Assembly: GCF_026914185.1 (NCBI RefSeq)
Contig: NC_070558.1
Coordinates: forward strand, 4,960,001-5,024,000
Reading direction: 5' to 3'
Source of the DNA: Puccinia triticina
Lineage: Eukaryota; Basidiomycota; Pucciniomycetes; Pucciniales; Pucciniaceae
DNA length: 64,000 bases
The notes under the pieces were generated by a model. It had not been told where the DNA came from. It made no database searches and was given only the letters and a program-made list of their open reading frames with translations. A program made the translations under genes and the position numbers. Shown in pieces: positions 10,589 through 19,825 of this stretch; positions within the stretch are counted from its first letter, which is position 1; each line of letters opens with the position of its first letter.

Positions 10589-10682
10589 TGTTTAAGCAGA
10601 ACGATTGGACAAGGCAATCAAGAAAGGAAGAATCTTGACGAGACTGTAAATCTGTTGAGTTTTCACTTGAGGAAAGCAAGAT

Positions 10683-11156
10683 TGATAGGCAAGGAGGAGG
10701 GGTTGAACAAGGAGCTGGTTCTGGGGACTTTGGCCAAGGTAGGTCTTGGTTGTTTAAGCTCTGACTCGATGATTGTATTCCTTATCTGAGGAGCAGACAC
10801 GTACACACAACTAGAGAGCCCCCTGCACAAGAGCCAGAGGGGGCCTAAAATTATGTAACATACAAGACACGACCAAAACATGTGAAATGGACAGGAGACA
10901 GGTGACAGGGAACTTACTGGGGACTGGGAAAGAATACTTTACTGGGAACTGGGGACTGGGGACTGGATAATTTACTGGGGACTGGGAACTGGGAACTGAG
11001 TACTTTACTGGGGACTGGATACTTTACTGGGGACTGGAGACAGGATAATTTAATGGGGACTGGGGACTGGGGACTGGGGACTGGGGACTGGCTACTTTAC
11101 TGGGGACTGGAGACAGTAGGGGAATGTGAGCAAACAGAGAGACAGATATTCTAACA
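10683..11156 (-). repeat. 5' LTR of the mini element (474 bp)
   Basis: It begins at TGATAGGCAAGG on the plus strand and ends at ATATTCTAACA, the same boundaries as the other copy. The GGGGACTGG array is longer here (about 10915-11115). Divergence from the 3' LTR is visible throughout, so this is not a very recent insertion. Confidence 0.8.
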
Positions 11157-11679
11157 CCAAGCACATCCAGTTTTTGTTTGGCTTCTTCATTGTTTCTTTT
11201 TTGTTTGACGAGATGTATCAGAATTATCAACATACCAAACCAACAACCGGCAATGCTACACACTCCACGCCGCCAGCCAGCAAGGCTTCACGTGCCAAAT
11301 TGCTACTTGGCAAGGCCGCACCATATGAAGTAAACCTGGGCACCCAAGCCCCCCCCCCCCACCACCACCAACCCCTGCAAGGGGGGCTACAGAGGACAGG
11401 TACCCAGGTACATACCCTCTGTTGCCAGAAAAACAAGAACCTGTACCTGTACCCGGACACACCAGGCAGTCCCAAACTGGTGTGAGCGGGTACCTGTTTG
11501 CCATCTTTATGTCACAGTTATTCAATCACTTTGCTGTTCTGAGTTGGAACCTTCCAGATCTGCAAGTGTGAATGAAAGAACTCCTTTCAGCTTCTTGTTG
11601 ATCCCTGTAGTTCTACACTCTTTGTGCAACTTACCTGGATTGATTCTCTTACAAGATGAATAGGAATTCCAACACGTAA
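11157..11679. other. Spacer with repeated GGTACC-rich tract
   Basis: No gene seen. Between about 11340 and 11510 there is a C homopolymer, a CCACCACCACCA run and several GGTACC or GTACCTG motifs in both orientations, resembling the ends of the hAT-type elements further right but without a definable terminus. Confidence 0.35.
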
Positions 11680-11942
11680 GAGGAGTGTGCCAAAGCACAC
11701 ACTGTAATAGGATTGTGCCAAAGCACACACCTTAATATGATTGTGACAAAGCACACTCTGTAATAGGAGTGTGCCCAAAGACACTCTGTAATAGGAGTGT
11801 GCCCAAGCACACTCTGTAATAGGAGTGTGCCCAAGCACACTCTGTAATAGGAGTGTGCCCAAGAACACTCTGTAATAGGAGTGTGCCCAAGCACACTCTG
11901 TAATAGGAGTGTGCCCAAGAACACTCTGTAATAGGAGTGTGC

Positions 11943-12877
11943 TGTTGGAATTTCCTCTGCACTACCTGCGCTACGCTCCCAACACTCAATCCCAATTCCC
12001 TGTACACTCAATCCCGATTCCCCGTACACTTAATGCCGATTCTCTGTACACTCAATCCCGATTCCCTGTACACTCAATCCCGATTCCCCGCACACTCAAT
12101 CCCGATTCCCAGTCCTCTTCTCCGGACCACTCCTTCCTTCTCTGTCTCACCTTCTCCTGTCTCATTTCCTTGTCTCACCTTCTCCTCTGCCTCCAACCAA
12201 CTCCAACTCCTGAAACTTCATCAGCAACCACAAGTCGGCTGGCTCTCTCAACATGCTCAATGCAAGCTCAACCATCAACACTTTGGCTATAAAAACTTGA
12301 CCCACTTTCTCATCAGCAGCCTTCCACATCAGATTCAAAAGCAATCTCTCTCCCCTCACCCAAGCTGCTCGGCCTTTGCTCTCCACTGTCCAAAATTCAA
12401 TTCCTCAAGATATCTCTCCGACTTTGGTTTTTCCCATCTCTTCTTCTTTATCTTCTATCCCTTTCTTCCCTCCTGATCAACTCAAATCGTTGACGGCACC
12501 AGATTGATTTCTCCTCAAACTCATCTCAAATCATCCTTGTTGCCCCGACGCTCTCTCTCAAATACATCAATTGGATCTTTCCAATTTGGCGAGAAAATCA
12601 ATTGTCCTCAAACCAACCTCATCTTCAATCAACTATCAAGAATCCCATATATTGACCTTATTTTTTCCTTTGTTCACAGTGTCTACTACTTGTCCCTATT
12701 TGATCTGTTTTTCTTCAGTCTGTCCGTTCTTGTTCCTCCCAAATCATCATCTCATTGTGGTATGCTACTTTTTTTGTATTGTATCAGAACTTCTTCTCCT
12801 GCTTAAAATTCTTCATGTCTAACTTTTTATTGTCTTAGTTCTGGTTTTACTTTCAGTAATCTATCCTGTTTTTTACA
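11943..12877 (+). mobile_element. Solo LTR, 935 bp
   Basis: The boundaries are TGTTGGAATTTCC at the left and TTTTTTACA at the right, flanked by the 5-bp duplication TGTGC at 11938-11942 and 12878-12882. It sits inside the 28-bp hairpin array. The sequence is pyrimidine-rich, with a TATA-like motif GGCTATAAAAAC near 12280 and an upstream tandem of about six 21-22-bp units. These are the expected parts of an LTR promoter. No matching second LTR or internal region is in the window. Confidence 0.8.
11980..12115 (+). repeat. 21-22-bp tandem repeat within the solo LTR
   Basis: About six copies of ACTCAATCCCGATTCCC with a GTAC linker lie upstream of the TATA-like motif near 12280. A position in the U3-like part of the LTR suggests an enhancer-type repeat, but this is an inference from location only. 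Confidence 0.75.
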
Positions 12878-12966
12878 TGTGCCAAAGCAAACTCTATCAT
12901 TAGGAGTTTTCCAAAACACACTGCTTCATTAATAGTTTGCCCAAGCACACTCCTTCATTAGGAGTT

Positions 12967-13284
12967 TGTGAATCCACCATCAACATTGGGCCTTCACACG
13001 AGGGGCTATGGGATCACCTAACCCTAACCCCCTGTGAGACAACTACTTAGACTTGTCCCCGCTCTTCCCTATTCAAGCAGAGATCTAATCTCTCTCAACT
13101 AGGTGAGCACCTGTCTCCTTTTTCTTCTCTCTTGCCAGTGTATCTAGCCAAAAGAGATCTAATCTCTCTCAACTAGTCCTTTCAAATATAGCCCCAAAGT
13201 TTGGAACTAGAATCTCAAAGGCTCTTTGCCTTGCTTCCATACCTTTTGTTGCTGTCATCAGTGAGGGTTCATAGAACCCTTACA
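12967..13284 (+). mobile_element. Solo LTR, 318 bp
   Basis: It starts TGTGAATCCACC and ends AACCCTTACA, flanked by GAGTT at 12962-12966 and 13285-13289. It interrupts the 28-bp hairpin array. It carries two copies of AGATCTAATCTCTCTCAACT separated by an intron-like segment (AG|GTGAGCAC ... TTGCCAG). The 318-bp solo LTR at 22411-22728 has the same length, ends and internal plan, so the two belong to related families. Confidence 0.8.
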
Positions 13285-13449
13285 GAGTTTGCCAAAGCAC
13301 ACTCCGTCATCAGGAGTGTGCCAAATCACACTCCTTCATCAGGAGTGTGCCAAATCACACTCCTTCATCAGGAGTGTGCCAAATCACACTCCTTCATCAG
13401 GAGTGTGCCAAATCACACTCCTTCATCAGGAGTGTGCCAAATCACACTC

Positions 13450-14569
13450 TAGAGATGGCCCCAGCAAACCCGTTGCGGGTACCTGCTATCCGCTCGGGTA
13501 CCCGCCACGGCCGGCGGGTACCCGCCAGCGGGTGCGGGTGCGGGTGCGGATGTATGAGATTCTGGGAAAAAGTGGGCGGGTACCCGGATAATTCAACCCA
13601 CACCCGCCGCACCCGCCCACCGCTTTAACCATAAGGCCTGATCCATTCCGGTTGCCAAGGTTTTACAGCCTTGGCAGCCAGAAAAACCCACCTGGTCGCC
13701 GAGGACACACAACCTAATCGACCAGGAGGGATTCCTTCCGGTCACCGGGGCTGTATCTCGGCGACCAGAAGGAAAAAATCCTGCCGGTTGCAGAGGTTAC
13801 AAAACCTCGGCAACCAGGAGGATACTATCTTGCTCACGAAGTTTGTAAAGCCTTGGCGACCAAGAGGAAATGGTCCTGGTCGCAGAAGTTAAATAACCTC
13901 AGCGCGCGACCAGCAGGTAACCTCCTGGTCGCAGAGGTTACCTCGCCAACCAGAAGGCAACCTCTTGGTCGCCGAGGTTACCTCACCGACCAGAAGGCAA
14001 CCTCTTGGTCGCCGAGGTTACCTCGCCGACCAGAAGGCAACCTCTTGGTCGCCGAGGTTACCTCCGCAACCAGAAGGCAACCTCTTGGTCGCCGAGGTTA
14101 CCTCGGCGACCAGAAGCTAACCTCCTGGTCGCTGAAGCTACCTCGGCGACCAGAAGACAACCTCCTGGTCGCTGAAGTTACCTCGGCGACCAGAAGGAAA
14201 CCTCCTGGTCGTCAAAGTTACCTCGGCGACCAGAAGGGAACCTCCTGGTCGTCAAAGTTACCTCGGCGACCAGAAGGGAACCTCCTGGTCGTCAAAGTTA
14301 CCTCGGCGACCAGAAGGAAACCTCCTGGTCGCAGAGGTCTTATTGCAACCAGAACGGCTTCCTTCTGGTCGCCGAGGTCATCCCTCTTCAACCAAAAGGG
14401 GCCCCTTCCGGTTGCCGAGATGAGTTTCAAGGAGCAGGTATCCATGGTTATCTGCGCGGGTACCCGCCCAGGCCAGCGGGTACCCGCCAACGAGTGCGGA
14501 TGCGGGTACGGATGTCAGGATCCAGTCAAAACAGGCCACGGGTACCCGGGTGTGACGGAGCCATCTCTA
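13450..14569. mobile_element. 1.1-kb hAT-type non-autonomous element with hairpin array cargo
   Basis: The termini are inverted TAGAGATGGC(C/T)CC, followed inward on both sides by CGGGTACCCG-rich blocks. The 8-bp duplication TCACACTC occurs at 13442-13449 and 14570-14577; both copies derive from the 28-bp array it entered. An 8-bp duplication with a TAGNG-like terminus is the hAT signature. No transposase frame is present. The centre (13660-14420) is a tandem hairpin array. The element at 46720-47436 has the same termini. Confidence 0.85.
13660..14420. repeat. About 40-bp hairpin tandem array (GGTCGCCGAGGT palindrome)
   Basis: About 18 units have the form CCTGGTCGCCGAGGT-ACCTCGGCGACCAG plus a short AAGGCAA(CCT) linker, so each unit is an almost perfect palindrome. 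Outer units are more degenerate (CGGTTGCAGAGGT, TTACAAAACCTCGGC). The long plus-strand frame through this region is a product of the stop-free repeat, not a gene. Confidence 0.85.
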
Positions 14570-15553
14570 TCACACTCCTTCATCAGGAGTGTGCCAAATC
14601 ACACTCCTTCATCAGGAGTGTGCCAAATCACACTCCGTAATAGGAGTGTGCCTAAGAGCACTTTGTCATATGTGTATCTGGAAAAAGCACACTCCGTAAC
14701 AGGAGTGTGCCAAAGCACACTCCGTAACAGGAGTGTGCCAAAGCACACTCCGTAACAGGAGTGTGCCAAAGCACACTCCGTAACAGGAGTGTGCCAAAGG
14801 ACACTCCATAATAGGAGTGTGCCAAAGCACACTCCATAATAGGAGTGTGCCAAAGGACACTCCATAATAGGAGTGTGCCAAAGCACACTCCATAATAGGA
14901 GTGTGCCAAAGCACACTCGGCAATAGGAATGCACACTCCTTTATAGGAGTGTGCCAAAGCACACTCTGTTATAGGAGTGTGCCAAAGCACACTCTGTTAT
15001 AGGAGTGTGCCAAAGCACACTCTGTTATAGGAGTGTGCCAAAGCACACTCTGTTATAGGAGTGTGCCAAAGCACACTCTGTTATAGGAGTGTGCCAAGGC
15101 ACACTCTGTTATAGGAGTGTGCCAAAGCACACTCTGTTATAGGAGTGTGCCAAAGCACACTCTGTTATAGGAGTGTGCCAAAGCACACTCTGTTATAGGA
15201 GTGTGCCAAAGCACACTCTGTTATAGGAGTGTGCCAAAGCACACTCTGTTATAGGAGTGTGCCAAAGCACACTCTGTTATAGAAGTGTGCCAAAGCACAC
15301 TCTGTTATAGGAGTGTGCCAAAGCACACTCTGTTATAGGAGTGTGCCAAAGCACACTCTGTTATAGAAGTGTGCCAAAGCACACTCTGTTATAGGAGTGT
15401 GCCAAAGCACACTCCGTTATAGGAGTGTGCCAAAGCAAGCACACTCCATTATGGGAGTGTGCCAAATACCAAAGCACACTCCTATTACGGAGAGTCAGCT
15501 GAAGGAAAATTCAGCCTGGCCCTGTGTTTGTTTCAAGGGTGCAGTCTGCTGGG

Positions 15554-15560
15554 TATAAAT
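15554..15560 (+). promoter_or_regulatory. TATA box of the small gene at 15641
   Basis: TATAAAT lies 87 bases upstream of the ATG and about 60 bases beyond the end of the hairpin array. The leader between them is pyrimidine-rich and ends CCTCTTCAACATG, a favourable context. Confidence 0.6.
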
Positions 15561-15640
15561 ACAACAGGGCCTTGGCTGCAGTATTTCCTTCCTATCCCTA
15601 AACCCACCACAGCCTCAAATTATAAACTGGCCTCTTCAAC

Positions 15641-16699
15641 ATGTCCGCATTCATCAACCTCAACCTCCCCATTGCCAACAAAGACAGCTTAAAAAGCCAT
15701 CTTGACCTACTCTTCAAGCTGTATTTTGCTTGCATGTTAAGTAAGGTTGAAACCTTGTATGCAACATGTGCATTCGACTTGCATGGGCTGACCTCACCCT
15801 CCTTTTCCCAGATACTCAGCCCACCATGCATCTGGACAGCTGAGCCAACAAGGCCATCAAAGATTGTACAGAATGGTTGAAGACCTTTATGTTGGATCAG
15901 GCTTGTAAGCACATTATTACTTATAATTTTTCCAATCTTACAAAGAAATGTTTTACATTGAATTTTGATGTAGCTCTGTTGCTTGCCGGAGACTCAGCGG
16001 AGTCATTGAGTGGTTTGAAAAAAACTTCACTGACATGAAGGAGGTGTTCCAGAAAAGGAAAAACCTGTTCAAATCTCTGGAAGCAACACTGGGTCGCTAC
16101 GCTATTTCAGCACTACGCGTTAGCGTAGCGGCAAAAAGCGCCCATCTAATTTGCATAGCGTTGGCGCGCTGTTAGCGCCGCTACGCTGCGCTAATATTCA
16201 GCAGCGCTAACAGCGCGCCAATTCTTTGTTAGCGTTAGCGCGCCGCTACAGTCGCTACGCTACGCTGCGCTGCGCTACAGCGCTTTTAGCGGAAAAAAGA
16301 CCTTTTTTCCCGCTAAAGGCGCTGTAGCGCAGCGTAGCGCGCGCTCTTTTGCGCCCTGCATGTGTAGCGTTAGCGCAATTGCGCGCATCTGCGCTAATGC
16401 TACGCTATCAGCTAAAATAGCTGCGCACCGCGTGCGCGTAGCGTTAGCCTATATGCGTGCAATTGCGCTAACGCTACGCTAAAAAATAGTGCATTTGCGC
16501 TGCGCTACGCTACGCTAACCGCTATGGTTAGCGTAGCAACCCAGCGTTGCTGGAAGACTCTGTTAATGCTGTCTCCAAACAAATCCAAGTGGTGGAAAAG
16601 GGGATGGTCAAACAAGAACAGGAGATTCAGATTAAAGTTGCTCTTCAGTATTGCAAAGTGGTGGACGAGATGAACCATCTCAAAGCCAAGATTGCATAG
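15641..16699 (+). pseudogene. Small three-exon gene of unknown function, split by a TIR element
   Basis: Exons fit in phase: 15641-15756, 15812-15904 and 15974-16083 continuing at 16557-16699. Introns are 55 and 69 nt with GTATGC/CCCAG and GTAAGC/TGTAG ends. The predicted product is about 153 residues. It begins MSAFINLNLPIANKDSLKSH, and its second half is charged and heptad-like (NFTDMKEVFQKRKNLFKSLE, then SVNAVSKQIQVVEKGMVKQE), suggesting a coiled coil. Exon 3 is broken after ...CTG GAA G by a 466-bp element with a 7-bp duplication. Removing element and duplication restores GAC-TCT-GTT. I do not recognise the family. As assembled the protein would lose its last 48 residues or so. Confidence 0.6.
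16084..16549. mobile_element. 466-bp CAAC-type TIR element with 7-bp TSD
   Basis: The termini are CAACACTGGGTCGCTACGCT and, as reverse complement, CAACGCTGGGTTGCTACGCT. The flanks are CTGGAAG at 16077-16083 and 16550-16556. The interior is almost entirely permutations of GCGCTA, AGCGTAGCG and GTTAGCGC in both orientations, so it can fold in many ways. No coding capacity. It belongs with the elements at 47620-54214 and 54659-55030 by terminus and duplication length. Confidence 0.85.
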
Positions 16700-16727
16700 A
16701 AAATCTTGTATTTTCTCTTGTTAGTTC

Positions 16728-16810
16728 CCTAACTTAACACAAGTCCCCCTGGTGGGAGGCTTGCTGTGGCTGGCCACAAAGCAGCCCCTCCCGCAGGGAG
16801 GGACTTGCTT
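16728..16810. mobile_element. Short CTAACTTAAC/AAGTCCC inverted-repeat element
   Basis: It starts CTAACTTAACACAAGTCCCC and ends CCGCAGGGAGGGACTTG. The left end matches the terminus of the 9-bp-TSD family, but the right end has lost the GTTAAG motif. It is probably a decayed miniature copy. Confidence 0.5.
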
Positions 16811-18312
16811 ATTATCCCCCAACTTCATAGAGGAGCAGAAAGTACCAAATGACTGTAAGGATTTTTAACTCTTTAATAGCTCCGCCCCCAGCACATCCAA
16901 AGGTCTGAGCCACAGCTTTCTGACCCTTTGACATCTCCTCTACAATTGTCTCCTCAGAATTTTTTGTATCACCATTGATGTATTTTTAATAAATTTTTGA
17001 AAAGTGACTTCTCAAGAAATGGATCTGCACAAGGATTCACAAGGCTGTATTTCTTGGTGGACAAAAAACCTGCATTATTTCTAGGTTGTATGTAAATTCT
17101 GGACACATTAGCGGGATTCAAAGTAGACCCTTGCATTCCACTTGCAAGGCAAGGCAAGCTGGCGTTCAACTCAAATGTTGAACGTTGACTTGCAGTCTCC
17201 CCTCAACACTGGGTTATGCAAAGTGACCTGCATGCACGTGCGTGTCTACTTTGAAACCTCCTATTGTATGTACATAAGCTAAGATCACAACCATGCTTTC
17301 CTCTGGCCAAATGTAATGGACGACAAGACCTGCGGACTAAGAGGACAGCGGGTAGTACTGTGAGCTACGCGAAAAGTGGTGACGACAGCGGTCAGGTGGA
17401 GGCACACCTAAGAGGACAGCGGGTAGTACTGTGAGCTACGCGAACAGTGGTGACAACAGTGGTCAGGTGGAGGCACATCTGCGGACGACCGAGTGGAGAT
17501 GAAGTGATGAGTTGATGATTGATTGAAGCAATGATGAATGAATGAAATACAAGGACATCAATACTAACCTAAGAGGACAGCAGGTAGTACTGTGAGCTAC
17601 GCGAACAGTGGTGACAACAGCGGTCAGGTGGAGGCACACCTGATGATGATGAGGAACACTATGGTGAGACAAGAGACCAGAATGAACGGATATGAGAGGA
17701 AATACAAGGGTGCATACCTGCGGACGACCGAGCGGAGATGAAGTAATGAGTTGATGATTGATTGAAGCAATGATGAATAGAGTACAACGTAAGAAGGGAA
17801 GGTTGAACTATGTACATCATAACTAGGTTTAAGCTATCATCAACTAGGTCTACTTCCGCAGCGGTGAGCTTCGGCGGCCGCGGCAATATGCGCCTCAATA
17901 AAATGTGGATCCACACATGGATCTTCCAAACTTAAGACATGGTTTGGAACATTGTTTTGCTGCCTTGACCTAGATTTCTGGACACTTTTGCCACTAGGGA
18001 TTGCAGTCTTTGGATTGAGAGGCTGGAACAGGTGTCAAAAGTTGTGCATTTATCAAGGCTACAAGAGTACTGTCTATTCAGTTTTCTGTTGTTGTTTTTA
18101 TTACACTTTATAGGGCCGTTTTGGTATTTTTTGCACTGAATATCACTTCTGCTCCTGCCAAAATTGAGGAGCAAGTAAGCCTCTCCTACGGAGAGCGCTC
18201 CGCGCGGGTCCCCCGGACCTTTGTTTGAGTGGTTTGTTAAGAGGTTAGTTCCTATGACAAACAAATTTGGGACATTTGTCTTCTCACAGAATTGAACTGT
18301 ACGTGAGCCAGC
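16811..18312. other. Repeat-derived region without a supportable gene
   Basis: Open frames on the minus strand (16969-17169, 17463-17916, 17932-18321) have no recognisable family. The part from about 17170 to 17930 contains the 81-bp repeats described separately and pieces such as TGATGATTGATTGAAGCAATGATG that occur twice. It may be a decayed minus-strand LTR, but I could not find paired ends or a target duplication. Confidence 0.4.
17320..17645. repeat. Three copies of a roughly 75-80-bp repeat
   Basis: Copies near 17338, 17408 and 17571 share CTAAGAGGACAGCGGGTAGT, ACTGTGAGCTACGCGAA and GTGGTGACNACAG followed by GGTCAGGTGGAGGCACA. The first two are adjacent; the third is separated by about 90 bp that is itself repeated at 17717-17780. 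Confidence 0.8.
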
Positions 18313-18321
18313 ACAAAACAC

Positions 18322-18920
18322 CTAACTTAACTAAGTCCCACCCTCCTACAGGTGGAGTGGTAAAACACTGGTCGCATTGCGCCGACCGGAGGGAGGGACT
18401 TACACGCTAAACGGACTTACAGGCTGACAGCATTTGGTTTTTTGGTGGGGACTTTTTTAAAACTGCTCTCACCCATCCATTTCCTGTCCAATTTCATTAT
18501 TGTTTGGATTTCCATGATGACCAAAGTCTTCTTTATCCATGTACTATACCCACCTATCCCCAACCTGTCTTCTTGATGTGCAATGTCTCTTGTAACATCA
18601 TGAGTTTTGGATTATGTACAGTGTGAACTTTGTAATATAGGATGAAGCAGACCACAGACAGTCACAAAAAATAGATCTGAGGGATTCTGAAGGCCTCAAA
18701 AAATTCAGAGAAATTTGGAGAGATTCTCCTTGATCTTGGGAATCTTTTGTTCCCCCAAACCTTTGCTGCCCAATGGGAAAGGGTGAAGCCAGAAACGTTT
18801 GAAAAACAACATAATTCTGATTCTGTCAGCCCAAACTTGGACATTGAGTGTAAGTCCCTCCTTCGGAGGGTCCCTGCGGGACAGCGCCCCCCCTCAAATA
18901 GAGGGACTTTGTTAAGTTAG
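18322..18920. mobile_element. 599-bp TIR element, CTAACTTAAC termini, perfect 9-bp TSD
   Basis: The inverted ends are CTAACTTAACTAAGTCCC and CTAACTTAACAAAGTCCC. The flanks are ACAAAACAC at 18313-18321 and 18921-18929, identical over 9 bp. The interior has no gene. A second-order inverted motif (GGAGGGACTTAC / GTAAGTCCCTCC) sits near both ends. Same family as 7620-8869 and 25038-25822. Confidence 0.85.
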
Positions 18921-18929
18921 ACAAAACAC

Positions 18930-19260
18930 CGGCCTCCTGGTTTTGGGACTGGTGGGTTTAGTGATATGTATCTGTGAATACCCTAGTGTAAGGCTCCGGG
19001 CGGCGAGATATTGCCCATGCCCACGTCCGGCTGCAACGCAAGCATGCCCAGAGCGTGCCCGTGTACAAGCCTCGGTTTTTAGGCCCTGCTTGCAAGCGGG
19101 CTGATGGGTACCGCTGCACCTCTCAACTCATGAAAATGTTTGCCTCTCTAGTTCTCCAAGTGGGGTGGCTCCACATTGGTTTCAAGGCTCTCGCCAGGCC
19201 GCACCTGGAAAGTTTACCCAGCGATGGTACCAACATTCCCTATATCCTTGAATCAAATAG
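18930..19260. other. Spacer left of the Copia insertion
   Basis: About 330 bp of apparently unique sequence. A plus-strand frame from 19055 runs into the LTR and shows no known domain. This is the left flank of the nested insertions; its right-hand continuation begins after 25831. Confidence 0.35.
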
Positions 19261-19819
19261 TGTAAAAATGGTAAATAGATTACTTTTTGGAACAGTTATA
19301 ATTTAAGAACTCAATAAAAGTAATACACTTTTTGAATAAAGAAAAACAATTGTTAGAATCAGTTTTGTAGAAGGATAGATAACAATAATGAAAAAATACC
19401 TCAAAGATATGAATCACACAAAAAGAAAAATCTTGATACAATAGCAACGACGACAATGTAAGACACAAGGATTATCACGACGAAACAGCCTGCCCAGAAG
19501 CTGGATCTAGCTCCTCCTAGATGTCAGAGATCAACGATGGTTGAGATTGTACGTTTGATTTGGTTGATTAGGTTACGAAGAAGAATAACCTTCGAGTTTG
19601 ATGATCGATTATCGATTGATGATTGTAGAGATTCGATTTTGAGAAGAAAGAAAGAAAAAGGGGAGAGAAGTTTATCGGCGAGAAGTGATGGTTGATCGGA
19701 AGAAAACCCAGTCTGAAGTCCGAGTCAATCGACAAAGCCTGAGCATTGCATGCACCCCGGATTTATGCATCACCACATGCATAACCTAAACCATCCATGT
19801 GCGAGTTTAAAACCGGACA
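19261..19819 (-). repeat. 3' LTR of the Copia element (559 bp)
   Basis: Nearly identical to the LTR at 24473-25031; the few differences I see include GGAAC versus GAAAC near 19290 and TTCGAG versus TTTGAG near 19590. The close match implies a fairly recent insertion despite the broken polyprotein. Confidence 0.95.
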
Positions 19820-19825
19820 CTCCTC

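Larger units (their letters stand above)
9136..11156 (-). mobile_element. Gag-only mini LTR retroelement (Copia type), 2.0 kb
   Basis: Two direct repeats (9136-9564 and 10683-11156) have TG...CA ends when read on the minus strand (TGTTAGAATATCTG ... CCTATCA) and enclose only about 1.1 kb. The interior encodes one Copia-like gag relic on the minus strand and no protease, integrase or reverse transcriptase. A purine-rich run (GCGGGGGTG) precedes the 3' LTR at 9565-9575. No target duplication is visible (CCGGT versus CCAAG). The size and content fit a non-autonomous LTR element, although internal deletion of a full Copia is possible. Confidence 0.75.
11680..15492. repeat. 28-29-bp hairpin tandem array, interrupted by three elements
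   Basis: The unit is GGAGTGTGCCAAAGCACACTC plus a 7-8 base spacer (TGTTATA, CGTAACA, CATAATA or CTTCATCA). Every unit holds the inverted repeat GAGTGTG...CACACTC with a 6-base loop. Array segments are 11680-11942, 12883-12966 (degenerate), 13285-13449 and 14578-15492. The last is the longest, with about 30 units. The segments are separated by insertions with clean target duplications, which shows they were once continuous. Spacer variants cluster in blocks, as expected if the array grew by local unequal exchange. It is not a CRISPR: spacers are nearly constant and the repeats are palindromic throughout. Confidence 0.9.

Noticed and set aside
11587..12029. Minus-strand frames repeating AHSYYRVCLGTLLLQSVLGH
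   Set aside because: They are translations of the 28-bp hairpin array.
13853..14755. 300-residue plus-strand frame with TSATRR(Q/K)P repeats
   Set aside because: It follows the 40-bp hairpin array and runs into the 28-bp array; no single-copy protein part.
14578..15492. CRISPR-like array of 28-bp repeats
   Set aside because: Spacers are nearly constant, units are palindromic and the context is eukaryotic; there are no cas genes.
17170..17930. Solo LTR on the minus strand
   Set aside because: The composition and internal duplications are LTR-like, but no TG...CA boundaries with a matching 5-bp duplication could be found.
16719..18246. A larger element pairing the CTAACTTAAC end at 16728 with GTTAAGAG at 18236 and a GTTAGTTCC duplication
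   Set aside because: The right terminus does not match the family end, and the shared 9-mer could be chance.
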